Positions 35,110 through 47,342 of a stretch of DNA of 64,000 nucleotides are shown here, one piece after another. The DNA lies in the NCBI GenBank assembly GCA_034440575.1, contig JAOTOL010001615.1:521501-585500 (forward strand), written 5' to 3'. The stretch is from Imbricaverruca yamaguchii (lineage: Eukaryota > Arthropoda > Thecostraca > Neoverrucidae). Both the position numbers and the translations under genes were made by a program. Under the pieces are notes generated by a model. That model had not been told where the DNA came from, ran no database searches, and saw only the letters and a list, made by a program, of their open reading frames with translations. The first letter of the stretch is position 1; every line of letters starts with the position of its first letter.

Positions 35110-35485
35110 GATGAGCCAAGCGGCGCTGGCGCAGGCTCAGTCAGCCAGCTACCGGTCACGTGGTAATGTTATAATGCGTCGTGTGTGTACCGGCCACGAT
35201 GATCCAGCTGGAACTGGCTCGGGCTCAGTCGGCCAGTCGCCGGTCACGTGGTCATGTTATAATGCGTCGTGTGTGCACTGACCACGACTACCTAGCATGC
35301 GCTCGCTCAAGCTTAGTCGGCCAGCTACCGATAACGTGGTCATGCTGTGATGAGTCGTGTGTGCACCGGTCAGTTTGTCATGTTGTCATGTGTTGTGTGT
35401 GTACCAAGGTCACGTTGACCCAGCCGGCGCTGGCTCAGGCTCAGTCAGTCGGCTACCGGTCACGTGGTCCTGCTGTGATGCCCGA
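35110..35485. repeat. 88-bp tandem repeat, 4 copies, with CACGTG boxes
   Basis: Copies share CTCAGTCGGCCAGCTACCGG, TCACGTGGTCATG and CGTCGTGTGTGCACCG. CACGTG occurs at 35,157, 35,245 and 35,461, and the third copy has AACGTG at 35,333. The spacing is 88, 88 and 128 bp, the last from a 40-bp insertion. Confidence 0.88.
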
Positions 35486-38254
35486 GCCCTGCGCACGGTG
35501 GCCATCGTCAGTCCGATGGAGGGTGCTGCGCTGAACGGGCGCGCGCGGCATACACTAAGCAGGAAGTCTGCGGGAAGTGATCGTGACATAGTGTGACGTG
35601 AACGCTATTTTGACAATTCGGCATAGTGCAAGTGCAATATTCAGCAGACAAGCATTTCGACAACATTGCAGTTAACTTCGGTTTAATCACGTTGCTTTCA
35701 ATGCATATGTGCCAAAATTGCTGGCACCCTTTCTTCCTTTCATTAAGCTCCTTTTCCGAATATAGAGCGAATGCTCAAGACTTGAATGCACTGCGCCAAC
35801 TTGTCGAAGTAGGTTCTTGCTCATTTGTGAAATTCCTGCACTTCCCCGATAATTGGACGCAGTAAAGGTGCATGTCTTGATGGGCTGTCAAGAGAGTGCG
35901 GTAGCGGTGGGTCCACAAACTCCCTGGTGCGGTACGGTGCCCGATCCCGTGCCCACAGCTGGACACCTCCACAGTCCACCGCTTGGCCTCGGTCGCCCAT
36001 CGTCCCTGACTACACCTGACACTGGTCTTATGCACTGAAGCAAGACGGCGACAGGCATGCTCTCAGCATGTACTCAATTGCATGCTGCATGCACTCAATT
36101 CACGAACTTAACGGCAGTTGGAACGCCCTTTTTGTTCGGCTGGTAAAGATTAGATGCGAATAGTCGTCATGTTCTTTGTCCTTTGCCTGTTCACGGGCGG
36201 TGCCCGGTTGTGGCATTGGCACAAGTACATCACATCCGCTTTGCGACACTTGCATCATTTCGTGTCACGCTGGTTTGCACTTGTGCGGCCGACACAGATG
36301 TAGATGCAGATATACTTAGCAAAAGTCCAATCAACACGGACGGCCCTTCACTTTGCACGCTATGAAAAGAACTGTAAAGCATGATAAAACACAATCAGTT
36401 GAATTAATCTCGTTTGGTTTGGCATGGCTTCAAAGCAGGTACGCTTGATGGATTCTCGACTTTGAAACAGTGACGCCAAAGGTGACCGGAATCACTCGCA
36501 CATGGTAGACAGCCTTTTGGTGGCGATGTCAACCGGGATATAATAAAACTAATATATATATATATATTTATATTTAACAGCAATATTGCCTGACGGTGAC
36601 AGGCTGGTCAAATTTAACCAACAACAACAAATCTACGTTTATTGGACCTTTCGAGAAATGCCAAAGCAAATTGCGAAAAACGGCTGGTTTGTTCATATTA
36701 TGTCATCCATCTAGCCATAACTGTCCAATTCGAGACAACCCTTATTGTCTATCTCAGATTGAATACCAAAGCTTGTTCTTTAATGGTGACGCCGTCGGCC
36801 TGAGGTTCGTGAAAACCTAGGCATTTCTAGAAATGCCTGATTGCGATAAATGTCGAGGACAAATACGCCACACCTTCCGCTATCTCAGCTCCTTTCTGCT
36901 TCTTTCCTCCTTTTTCTTAGCTACCTAGCTTCTTTCCGACTATCTTCTTCATACCCCGGATATTTCATCTCTCACATAGTCTACCAAATATTAAATATTG
37001 AGCTCCAATTGTAGCAATACCGCATACACTGCAGATGTACTGCAAATGTAACGCAAGATATGGTCGGGCTGCTATTTTCGGAACATTTAAATCATTACTT
37101 CATGAGAAACGTAAACAATGCCCTCACTGTTCTCACAGAAAAGACGATCCGGTTTATTTTGAAGCGAGACAAGCGTACACGGCACCCGTTGGCGTGTACC
37201 CGCCACAAATCAATCAGTCTGACCTGGGCCTATGACGGGGCGACGGCGCTTACCCCCCGCAACACGACCAGACACAAAACTGCGCAGCCTCGCCCGCTGA
37301 CGTACGGTGACCGGCGCCATCCGGCATTCCTACGTCCTGACAAAGCTCCAGAACGTCCTGACAAAGCTCCAGATATCGGCCGTCGGCCGGCCGGCGCTCG
37401 CCGTGAGAGTGTCGGGAGGATCAGAGGGTGCCGGCCCGGCTCCGGCCGGTGCGCAGTTTCGACGTCCGGCAGGTGACATCAGCCCGGACGGGGCGGCCAG
37501 GTCACGCCCGCCGCCGCTGCCGCACGTAATATACGGCCGCTCAGCGCCAGCCTCCTCGTGTCTCGTCATCGGCCCGCGGGCATCCGCGTTCCGCGCCAAT
37601 TTCGGCGCCGAGTCGCTAATCCGCGCCAATTTCGGCTCCAAGTCGCAAGTCGACGACACGGCGCCGGGTGCGCTCGCTGACCTGCGGCTTTCGTCCATCG
37701 CCAGTTGAGGTCATCTCGCCGCGACAGCGCGAATTTGGACAGACGAGAAGGGCGAGCAGCATGGGTGTCGATTTGCACACTTTTGAAGGTCGTCCAACCC
37801 CTCTACCGTTGAGACATTGGGAAATGTCGGGACATAATGGCGTGGAGCATCACCTTGGCACGCACACCGTTGCTGTGGAGTCTGTCATGGACGAGCGAGG
37901 GGCTCGAGCGCCGGTCCCCCGTGCGCACTTGTCGGCGGGCTGGAGGGACGCGAGGGACGCGCCACTCTTACTGAAAAAAGCAACCTTGCAGCATGCCGGA
38001 GCTCACCCTCCTCCTGCTCAACGAACCTGTCAGGTGGTGGTGCCTCTCCGAAGCAAACGGCGCTTCTTCAGCACGCTCGAGTGCTCCCCCATCCCCTACC
38101 CACTCAACGAAATTTATCAGTCAAAGGTGGGATTCTTTAAAGAAAAAAAGGCCGCCCCAAAAAAATATTCGCGAGCACCACACCCCTGACATTTTCTCAA
38201 TCAATAAAGCCCTTACAGAAAAGCTAATGCCAACTAAAAATGGCTAGCTCCACT
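35486..38254. other. Unique sequence, GC-rich at 37,230-37,730
   Basis: No gene recognised. Two small duplications occur: a 20-bp pair at 37,336-37,375 (CCTGACAAAGCTCCAGA words) and a 30-bp pair at 37,591-37,650 (CGCGCCAATTTCGGC words). GCATGGGTGTCGATTTGCA at 37,760 is the inverse of a word at 29,044-29,062. Long frames in the GC block are compositional. Confidence 0.4.
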
Positions 38255-38640
38255 TTTCCTGTCGCTCCCACACCACTGGAGTCTGTGGTCTTTCTGTCGC
38301 TCTCACATCACTGGAGTGTGTGGCTTTTCTGTCGCTCCCACACCAATGGAGAAGGTGGCTTTTCCTGTCGCTCCCACACCACTGGAGTCTGTGACCAGTC
38401 TGTCACTCTCACATCACTGGAGTCTGTAGGTTTTCTGTCGCTCCCACACCACTGGAGTGTGTGGCTTTTCTGTCGCTCCCACACCAATGGAGAAGGTGGC
38501 TTTTCCTGTCGTTCCCACACCACTGGAGTCTGTGGCTTTTCTGTCGCTCCCGCACCACTAGAGAAGGTGGCTTTTCCTGTCGCTCCCATACCACTGGAGT
38601 CTGTGGCCTGTCTGTCGCTCCCACACCACTGTAATCTGTG
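38255..38640. repeat. Minisatellite, 35/36-bp unit, about 11 copies
   Basis: Units of CTTTTCTGTCGCTCCCACAC plus CACTGGAGTCTGTGG. GAGAAGG and GAGTGTG variants alternate in groups of about three. Confidence 0.95.
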
Positions 38641-39414
38641 GCGTGAAATCTGTTGCGTGCCAGAGCGCTCACCAGTGCCAGTTATCGCAAGCACATAAGT
38701 CCATACACACGGGAGTCCTCTGCCAACTCCAAAAGCTTGACTTCAGGGTGTGTGAACTATTTGAAAACTGCACGGATGTACGGAGATCGTGTGTTCAGTA
38801 TGTATGTGATGTATGTGAAGGCCTGGTATGTATGTGAAGGTGATGCGCACGGCCGTTTCGGCATACCGAAATGTTTTGATGCATGGACAACACCAGTGGC
38901 CTGAAGGTTGCGAGGATCGACTGGCAGCTGGCCCGATAATATCTGGCAGCAGCAGTTAGATGGCGAAACCATGTAAAATATCGTTAAAAGTGAATTGGTC
39001 GAATTGGAACTCCGGGATCGAATCGGTTGATCGGTTGAATTGGATGTTTATCGAAGGCAGGGAATGCGTCACATTTGGCTTACTTAATCCGCCTTTTCAA
39101 CGGGTTTACTACCACAAGCGGTTTAGATTTTCATCTGCCGCATGTCTCGCAGCAAGTGCAAACGTTTCTTTTCTGCTATAAAGGAAACAACAGACATTGT
39201 GAATCACGTGTAGCTGCATAAGAGCCGCATAATTTAACTTACCGTAGCTACGGTGAGAAACTACGCGTCATACTTTTTCGTACTTCTGAAGCAAGGCACT
39301 TTAAGAACACGCTCAAAGATCTTGAAAACACATTTTGGACACCAAACTGGAAACACGGCGACGAAAGAAGAAATCCTCCGGGGGAATAGATAGGAATACG
39401 ACCAGCCAGACATC
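38641..39414. other. Unique sequence, nothing recognised
   Basis: Non-repetitive, AT-balanced, no recognised domain. Confidence 0.45.
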
Positions 39415-39970
39415 CTAGCCGTTGACTGGACGCTGACATTGACTGAGCGCTGCCGTTGACTGGACGCTGCCGTTGACCGGACGCTGTCGTTGACTGAGCG
39501 CTGCCGTTGACTGGACGCTGCCGTTGACTGAGCGCTGCCTTTGACTGGACGCTGCCGTTGACTGGACGCTGCCGTTGACTGAGCGCTGCCTTTGACTGGA
39601 CGCTGCCGTTGACTGGACGCTGCCGTTGACTGAGCGCTGCCTTTGACTGGACGCTGCTGTTGGCTGGACGTTGCCGTTGACTGGACGCTGCCATTGACTA
39701 AGCACTGCCTTTGACTGAACGCTGTCGTTGACTGGACGTTGCCGTTGACTGGACGCTGTCGTTGACTGGACGCTGCCGTTGACTGGACGCTGTCGTTGAC
39801 TGGACGCTGCCATTGACTGGACGCTGCCGTTGACTGGACGCTGTCGTTGACTGGACGCTGCCTTTGACTGGACGCTGTCGTTGACTGGACGCTGCCATTG
39901 ACTGGACGCTGCCGTTGACTGGACGCTGCCGTTGACTGGACGCTGCCATTGACTGAGCGCTGGCCGTTAA
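39415..39970. repeat. Minisatellite, 17-bp unit, about 32 copies
   Basis: The unit is GTTGACTGGACGCTGCC with CTGTC, TGAGCG and CTTTGAC variants. All minus-strand frames are stop-free (Q-R-Q-R-P-V-N-type translations). Confidence 0.97.
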
Positions 39971-40604
39971 CTGGATGCCACCGTTGGCCGGTAATTGTAC
40001 CGGAGCGATTGGGGCGAGTAGGTGGAATTTACAACGAATTGAAATGTCGACTTAGAAGGAAACCTGTGCCGAAATATGCGGGTCCAAGTGAAGTCAGTCC
40101 ATGTCATGACGAGACACTACTACCTCAACTCGCTGGAAAACTACATGTCTTCATTCATGCTGATGGAGTCTTGTGCCAATTGAGACCGACTTTGTGATCG
40201 GAACCAGTACATAAATGTGGAGTGCAAGATTAACAAAATGTCACGGGAACACCACATGTGCAAAGTTATCTGCTTGGAAACCTGATCGCAGGCAAAATGT
40301 TTTGTTTTTGAACTTAGATTAAATGCACGGACATCACCACGGATTTTAGGTCGACTTTTTGCACAGCGCCAGAATGCAAAATTTCGCGCAGTTTCGCGCG
40401 TCCCCCTCCCCCGTCATCCGCCGTGGCGACGCCCATGCTTAGGTGCCACGACCACGGAAGAGCTCGAATCGCCAGGAAAACTCGACGTGGATCATCTGTT
40501 CACCTATCACGCCCAGTCTGTGAGCGAGCGGCATGGCCATCTCGCTGCTCGCACCGGCAATACCGTCTCCGCATCACCACTGAGGCCGGCCTGGCAGCGG
40601 GCCT
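39971..40604. other. Unique sequence, nothing recognised
   Basis: An 82-codon plus-strand frame (39,949-40,197) starts inside the array and has no recognised domain. Confidence 0.4.
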
Positions 40605-40868
40605 GCCACGTCGCAAGCACACAAACACATCACGTCACATCATGTGGCTGCACCACAATCACATCGCATCACATTACAAGAACACAAGCACACAAGCACA
40701 CCACACCACATCACGTGGCTATATCACAAGCACACAAGCACTCCACACCACATCACGTGGCTATATCACAAGAACACCACACCATACCACGTGGCTATAT
40801 CCCAAGCACACAAGCACACAAGCACACCACACCACATCATGTGGCCACATCACAAGCACACCGCCACG
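40605..40868. repeat. CACACAAG-rich array, 42-bp unit, with CACGTG boxes
   Basis: Units combine ACAAGCACACAAGCACACC, ACACCACATCACGTGGC and TATATC. CACGTG occurs at 40,712, 40,754 and 40,788; the first copy has CATGTG. Unit length varies between 34 and about 50. Confidence 0.88.
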
Positions 40869-41460
40869 GTTACGACTACGATCGCCGTCGGCGGGTATGA
40901 ATGAAGCGTCGCTTTGGCGGGCGGCCAGCGCGCCGGGGCGCCACGTGCCCGTAGATCAAAGCCATCGGCGCCGACGGCCGCTGCGTGGGCGGCCCGGCCC
41001 GCCGGCCGTCGCGAAAACCGCCGATTATGCAAAATCGCGGTCGAGCATCGGAAGCGACGCTTGCGGCGGCGGCCGTGTTTGGTGCCAAGTGCGGCGGCCG
41101 TCGGCCGGTGGGTACCGGGGTGGGGGTGGGGGGTTGCTCCAAAGCAGCCGCCAGCCGGCAGCGCCGCTTGAATGGAGGTCGGCTCGACGCACTCGTTCAT
41201 TGACGAGGACGGCCAGACATCAACGGCCGGCCGCACGCAAGTCATCTCGCGCCATCTCCGACCGACGCGGGACCGGATGACCGTGGCGCCGGCATCAAAG
41301 CGCGTCGCCGCCGTGTGGCGGCCACTGTGCCGATAATGGCGCGAGATCTCGGGCACCGCCGCACTGCATTGTGGCGCCAGTCTGGCCGGCGTGTAGCCGC
41401 CAATGCGTGGGTGGCAACCGGAGGGGGGCTGGTGGCGCCTACCGGTCCCCGGAAGGATTG
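40869..41460. other. GC-rich CpG block
   Basis: CpG-rich non-tandem DNA with overlapping compositional frames on both strands. No TATA box or exon supported. Confidence 0.45.
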
Positions 41461-43132
41461 AAACCGCCCCTGACGTTGATTAAAGTATCGGATGTTGGGT
41501 TTTCCGGCGTCGAGCAATAACGCTTCGCAAACCACGTCGCACGTGGTCAGTCGCTGAAGAAGTCACCGGACGTCTGCATCCTTAAACTACCGGCGGAAGC
41601 GGACTTAGTCACGCATTTCCCAGTCCAATTCCTCCCTTCGTATCATGTTCGCGGATGACGTACGGCGGTTCACGTACCGTGTCGTACAAACAAACAATGA
41701 CTCGAGGCCTCATTCGACTCATCCTGGGCTCTCGAACCACGTCTGAAATTCTTAGTGGGACTCACATCACCGACGTTCCAAGTACAGCATGTGTAGCATC
41801 ATTACGCCATGTAAAATTGGCCGTACAAAGGCCGCCAACGATTGTGGCCGGCTCACACTAATTATGGCGCGCGGCGACCTGTCATCAGGGCCGGCGGCCG
41901 TCGTCGGCTTACAATTGATCAGCGTGGGACCACACTTCCGGTGGTGCGCTTAATAACTGGGCGGCCGAGCCGGCCGCGGCGGGCTGGATCTTGTAACCGG
42001 AGCGAGAGCACGTGGGTGGTCGCCCACCGGGATGATCGCGCCCGCCATCGCCCAGCCCGGTGGCAAGGCTTTTCAGAATGATTGAGGATACATCGAGAAG
42101 GGGGAATTGATTGAAGAAATTCGGTGACTTCTCATGATGTCCTTTTTCACATTTTGTATATAAATGTATTATATTATGATCAGGGCCAGGTCTAGAATAG
42201 GTTTGAGGGAGGAATCTCGAGCCGATTTTGGATCTTTTGTGCGTTTCAGGGCTGTCTCCTGTCTGCACTAGTTTTGACAGTTTATTTATTACCAAATGGC
42301 GACAGTTCTTCATCCATCATACATTTTGCACACATGTGAAATTTCTAAAGTACTATTAATTTGTTTCCTTATTGTGGCAGAAACATTCCCAGATCAAACT
42401 AATACGACGTGTGTTTCGTTGCTTCACACTGATGGAAGAGTAATCTAATGTTTTACCTCTGACCATAATGTGATGGATGGGCAAGTGTTTTATGAAATTA
42501 ACATTATATATTTTGGCAAGGGCAGACATAGGATCGGTTCACGTATCGCGACACCGCTGGCACCGCCTCTGGTGATTTTTAACGACACCATTGTCACATC
42601 ACACAATTTTTACATCCTTTTTCTATCACCTGATTTTACGTAAACTAAAATCAGAGTTGGACGAGATAAAGATAAACCCCCACTGTTCTCTTTTTTGCCA
42701 CCCTGTGTGTGTCGTTGCGATAAAAACTTTCACGTTTTGTTACATCAAATTGTAGATCAATGCATGAAGGTTCGATTACCGTGTCTCTCAACGCAATCGT
42801 CCTTATGGTTCCCGAGGTCACAAGGGGGACCGAATCAGTTCCTCTTTGCTCACAGTAGCGAATACCTGAGATCGATGTCCTAATAGTGTTGAGCTAATAA
42901 AGGGAAGATGCTATAAGTCGAGCAAAAAATAAACTGAAAGACTTTAACCAATGCAATATCCTTAGGTTGAAGGACATGCTATAAACCATTGTGTTACCAT
43001 GGCCAGTCACTTCGGCAGCACACGTCTGAAGCCCGGTTCTGAATCCGCCACCAGGTACGCCTGCTGGCAGCATGTCGCTCCCCATTCATAAGCAAGTCTG
43101 AGACAGACACCTATCGTGGAGTGTGCGTGCTC
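41461..43132. other. Unique sequence, no gene recognised
   Basis: Mixed, with AT-rich parts at 42,110-42,180 and 42,320-42,660. No domain in the open frames. Confidence 0.4.
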
Positions 43133-43195
43133 ATGCAGTTCAGGCTTTCGTTCCGGTAATATGAGGGTAACAGGTTCCATTCTCACGACGGTCCA
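43133..43195 (+). mobile_element. Diverged tRNA-derived SINE-like head, family 1
   Basis: It aligns without gaps over about 55 bases to the element at 45,016-45,072. Shared words are TTCAG/CTCAG, CTTTCG, GTAA, GGGTA and GGTTC-ATTC. The B-box-like GGTTCCATTC has decayed from GGTTCGATTC. Confidence 0.6.
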
Positions 43196-44960
43196 TTAAA
43201 GCTAAAAATGTCTAGTTCTGTGATGCGTAGGACGGTGAGGCAAAGCAATCGCGGCAAATCACCAATACCACGCACTAAATAACATGTTCTTTTCAGTTTG
43301 TCCGGCTTGCTGTCAGGCGCAGAATCATCCGTAATGCCGGCGAATGTGTCATCACTTTTGTAAGAGGTGCATTACGTTATTACCAGGATTTAATATTTAG
43401 AGTGCTAGCCTTCATTTTCAGATCCGATACGAACTCCAAAGGTCACCGAACTGAGCTCTCTTCAGCTAGTTGACTCCCTTCTCAGTATGAGGTCGTCTGA
43501 TTCGGGGAAGAACCCCCTCCATGTGTTTCCGGTTGTTTAGGAGTCATGCATTATGCACATGCTGCGGTTTCCGTCGCACGTGACGTCCCTTCTATATGGC
43601 TTGCTTCCAGAGTTGTAATCCGCTGTTTATGTCGACACATGCAGACACGCGAGGTCCCAGAGATGCGCAGTTTCGGCTTCTCCGATCTAAGCTTGGACCA
43701 AATAGCTTATGCCGTGCGTGTTAGGCTGACGAAGTGCAGCGTTGCTGCACAAGACAGGACGGATCCCCGGAGCGGGACTCAGCTTTGGTGTATTTTCGTG
43801 GGTCGAGGCGGTGAAGGGTAACTTCTGTTTCGAAGCTTCACCAGGGCAGCTCCACAATGACTGACATATTCTGGCATCGGTCACACACGTCATAAAGTAA
43901 TGAAGTCATAAAGTGTTCAGACCCAATAAGAGCCACAAGGGCCAATCCAGGATAAGTATGTAAAAGGAAGATACCAAGCCCTGGGAAAGAGATACTCATC
44001 ACCCCAACCAACACCACATCCATAATTCCAAAGAAACCACCCACCAACATCCCACACACCCATCAATGCCTATCTAACTTATAACTTAACTATCCAGCCC
44101 TATATTCACTCGATCCCGCGTATCACACACGTGGCTCGAAATGCCTGCATCAGGGGCACCGTGTTATTAAATGGCGACTGCAATTTGCACACATCGTTCG
44201 AATCTACAACGTACACCACGAATATTTGGCTATTTTCACCCCTAAGACGGATCTTGCATCACCTCCATCGGCCATTCAACAACAAAAAGACAAGCACACC
44301 CATGAATACCGAATCAAACTAGTGCCGAACGTTAGCAAAGTTATCGCTGACATCGCGGCTGGAAGCCGACGCCGTGATTCAGCCACAGCTATGCGATGCA
44401 CATTAATTAATTACCTTGGAGGCCTTCGTCCAACTTCTCGCTATTCAGCATGCAGATGTGGGGAAAACAACAGATGTCCTGGGACTCCGCTCATTTGGTG
44501 TGAGACTTCGACCGGGTCCAGGCCAGCTTTACGACTCTGGGAACGCCACCGTATTCTTCGCCAGATTTTTGTACCTTTATTACACCATTCGAGAGAGCCT
44601 CCACTTGGTCGTTTCTGCAGCGCCATAGCCCCGAAGCGACAAGGGGCAGAGGTGACCATTGGTCTGTCCATTCACATTCGCAGTGTCGGCTCGACTTCAA
44701 ACAGCACCCGGTCATCGATGGAAAGCATGTGCTTTTGGAGCGCTCAATGAGAAATACAAATAAATACTTACATACATTTAATGCTAGGGTTATGACGACG
44801 TGAGACGCGAACCGCGAACGACGCTGGTCTTTGAACAATATTTGAACAAACACGCGACGTACAGACAATGCGTTTGCAATTCCAATTGGAAGTAGAACGG
44901 ATTCCCAGAGACCTTTAAGCACGCCGGGACAACTCAGCCGGGTCTAGCACGGGGTGGGCA
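43196..44960. other. Unique sequence, no gene recognised
   Basis: A 174-codon plus-strand frame (44,226-44,750) has mixed composition but no domain I know. Minus-strand frames overlap it. Confidence 0.4.
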
Positions 44961-45078
44961 GGCTCGTGTAGCTCAGACCTTCGCTCCCGTAAGTTGAGGG
45001 TAGCGGGTACTCATTTAGCTCAGACTTTCGCTCCCGTAAGCCGGGGGTAGCGGGTTCGATTCCGGCCGTCGGCCACTT
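44961..45078 (+). mobile_element. tRNA-derived SINE-like element with duplicated head, family 1
   Basis: TAGCTCAGACTTTCGCTCCC (A-box-like) is followed about 35 bases on by GGTTCGATTCC, a perfect B box, and by a GGCCGTCGGCCA end. A partial copy of the first 43 bases sits 47 bp upstream (44,968-45,010). The fold is imperfect (mismatched T stem, no clean acceptor), so this is a SINE or tRNA pseudogene rather than a working tRNA. Confidence 0.6.
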
Positions 45079-45340
45079 ATGGATTGGCGCCATGTGCCGT
45101 GATCCGTATCAGGACAAGTCGCGCCGTGCTCCCATGAGTAACCACACCCTCTCTGACAACATTCCGGCGGCGGGTAACACGGATGAGAGCGAGCATAAAA
45201 GCCGACGGCGGTCTTGGGCCATTTCGCTTCTTGCACGCACCGTGCTTCAGCCATACAGCAGGTGTTAATTATGACACCATTCGGATGACCGCGGGAGACT
45301 GAGCGCGTCCTGGTGGTGGAGCCGAACATTTACAACCACC
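45079..45340 (+). other. Possible SINE body or LTR-like fragment
   Basis: Sequence directly downstream of the tRNA-like head. It has a TATA-like CATAAAAG at about 45,195-45,202 and ends in a CCTGGTGGTGGAGCCGAACA word that resembles the LTR/primer-site junction of some retroelements. There is no second LTR and no gag or pol. Either reading is tentative. Confidence 0.25.
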
Positions 45341-45810
45341 ATTGTACGGCTTAATTTATATTACGTGCGAATAAGCAGCGTAAAGTAACGACTGACGACA
45401 TTACTTCGGCATGTTATCCACTGGCTTGGATTCGGAGAACGACGTAGGATGGAACTCCTGGAGAAAGGCGAGAAAGGCAGAGGGAATCCTCAGCAGGTGG
45501 AGCAATGCAAAAGCCCTGATCAAGCAAGGAGAGCAAAGACCCGGCGCCAGGAGAAATGCTTTTGGTTTCGGTTCTCGGAGCAAGGTGGAGGCCGGGGGGA
45601 AAGGATCTCAGGAGGGCAGAAGAAGCCCCGCTCGTAGTGTAAGAAAGAGGGCGGGGGCGGACGGCGCGGCTCCAAGGGGAGGAAGACCTCCCGGACAATG
45701 TCGAGAGAGGGCGCCGCCTCGTATCTCGAAGAGAGATCGGTCGCCCCGGGAGGAGGCAGAAGTCCCGAACCAAGTTCAGAGAGGGCGGCCGCGCCGGGTC
45801 CTAGAGAGAC
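45341..45810. other. GC-rich, purine-rich unique sequence
   Basis: Open frames on both strands run on into the 36-bp array. No domain recognised. Confidence 0.4.
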
Positions 45811-46108
45811 CGGTTTCAGAGACCCGGATTCAGAGGGCGGCCGGCCCTGCTCCAGATACCCGCATTCAGAGGGCGGCCGGCCCTGCTCCAGAGAATCGGA
45901 TTCAGAGGGCGGCCGGCCCTGCTCCAGAGAATCGGATTCAGAGAGCGGCCGGCCCTGCTCCAGAGACTCGGATTCAGAGGGCGGCCGACCCTGCTCCAGA
46001 GACTCGGATTCAGAGGGCGGCCGACCCTGCTCCAGAGACTCGGATTCAGAGGGCGGCCGACCCTGCTCCAGAGACTCGGATTCAGAGAGCGGCCGACCCA
46101 GGCGCAGA
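45811..46108. repeat. Minisatellite, 36-bp unit, about 8 copies
   Basis: Units of CAGAGGGCGGCCGGCCCTGC plus TCCAGAGACTCGGATT. The 12-codon period gives E-G-G-R-P-C-S-R-D-S-D-S on the plus strand, but the other plus frames and two minus frames are open too. Confidence 0.95.
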
Positions 46109-46574
46109 GGGGACGACAGCCGGCCAGATTGGAATCTACGCTTCGGCCAGGCAACAGGAAGCGCGGCGGCGGTAATTCCATCAGAGCGACCGAGGACATA
46201 CACCCACACACCCACACACACGCGCAAACACACACGTTTGCCGGGTCAACAGTAGAAGCTCTTTGTAATGGACGGGAGCCACTCGACGGCGGCTCGGACA
46301 TAAGAGAGCAAACATCGGATCACGAGGGGGACGCCACCGGAAGGGCCGGGCGGTGGCCGCACACACACACCCACCAGCCGGCGGGTGTGGGCGTGCCGGT
46401 GGGGACGAGGGGAGAGACATTGTTTGTGACGCTGACATGATAATCATCAGGTAGGTTCCCGTATACTCGACTGCCGACCCGAGTGATGAAGGTGTTGCCA
46501 GCCGCATCACCGTTCGCCGCTCCGCGGACATCGTTACGGATGAGGACGAAGCCCGAGCGGGTACATGCTGCAGA
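46109..46574. other. Unique sequence with two short (CA) patches
   Basis: ACACACCCACACACACGCG-like runs near 46,200-46,225 and 46,360-46,372. No gene recognised. Confidence 0.5.
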
Positions 46575-47148
46575 CCATCTGCCCATCTGCCCATCTGACC
46601 ATCTGCCCATCTGCCCATCTGACCATCTGTCCATCTGACCATCTGACCATCTGACCATCTCACCATCTCACCATCTGACCATCTGACCATCTGATCATCT
46701 GACCATCTCACCATCTCACCATTTCACCATCTCACCATCTCACCATCTCACCATCTCACAATCTCACAATATAACCATCTCACCATCTAACAATCTAACC
46801 ATCTCACCATCTCATCATCTAACCATCTCACCATCTCACCATCTCACCATCTCACCATCTCACCATCTCACCATCTAACCATATCACCATATCACCATCT
46901 CACCATCTCACCATCTCACCATCTCACCATCTCACCATCTAACCATCTCACCATCTAACCATCTCACCATCTAACTATCTCACCATATAACTATCTCACC
47001 ATCTAACCATCTCACCATCTAACCATCTCACCATATAACCATCTCACCATCTAACCATCTCACCATCTAACCATCTAACCATATCACCATGTCACCATCT
47101 CACCATCTCATTATCTCACCATCTCACCATCCGATTATCTGACAAACT
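46575..47148. repeat. 8-bp tandem repeat (CCATCTCA), about 70 copies
   Basis: Starts as CCATCTGC/CCATCTGA and becomes CCATCTCA and CCATCTAA. The change of variant along the array (GA left, CA middle, alternating CA/AA right) shows directional spread of variants. Confidence 0.97.
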
Positions 47149-47342
47149 CGACCCGGCCTCGGTCGATCGCCGTCGGGCTCTATATTTTAGAAACGTTCTG
47201 AAACGGTTTCAATTTTTGCTGCAGCGTCTCAAGTCCCAATTCCTTCGCCCAGATTTGAACGTACTCTTTTGTTTCTTTTTTTCTTAGCAGCTTTATCGAA
47301 ATACTTCCTTCCAAGTAAGGGATTCTTATTTTTGAAAGAGCA

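Noticed and set aside
44226..44750. 174-codon plus-strand frame as a gene
   Set aside because: Mixed composition but no domain or motif recognised, and a 143-codon minus-strand frame overlaps it; not enough support to call.
45016..45078. Functional tRNA gene
   Set aside because: Good B box, but stems mismatch and there is no clean acceptor arm; a diverged sibling and a partial tandem head fit a SINE better.
45411..46255. Plus-strand frames of 185-254 codons with E-G-G-R-P-C-S-R repeats
   Set aside because: Tempting because 133 codons precede the repeat, but two minus-strand frames are open over the same interval and no domain is seen.
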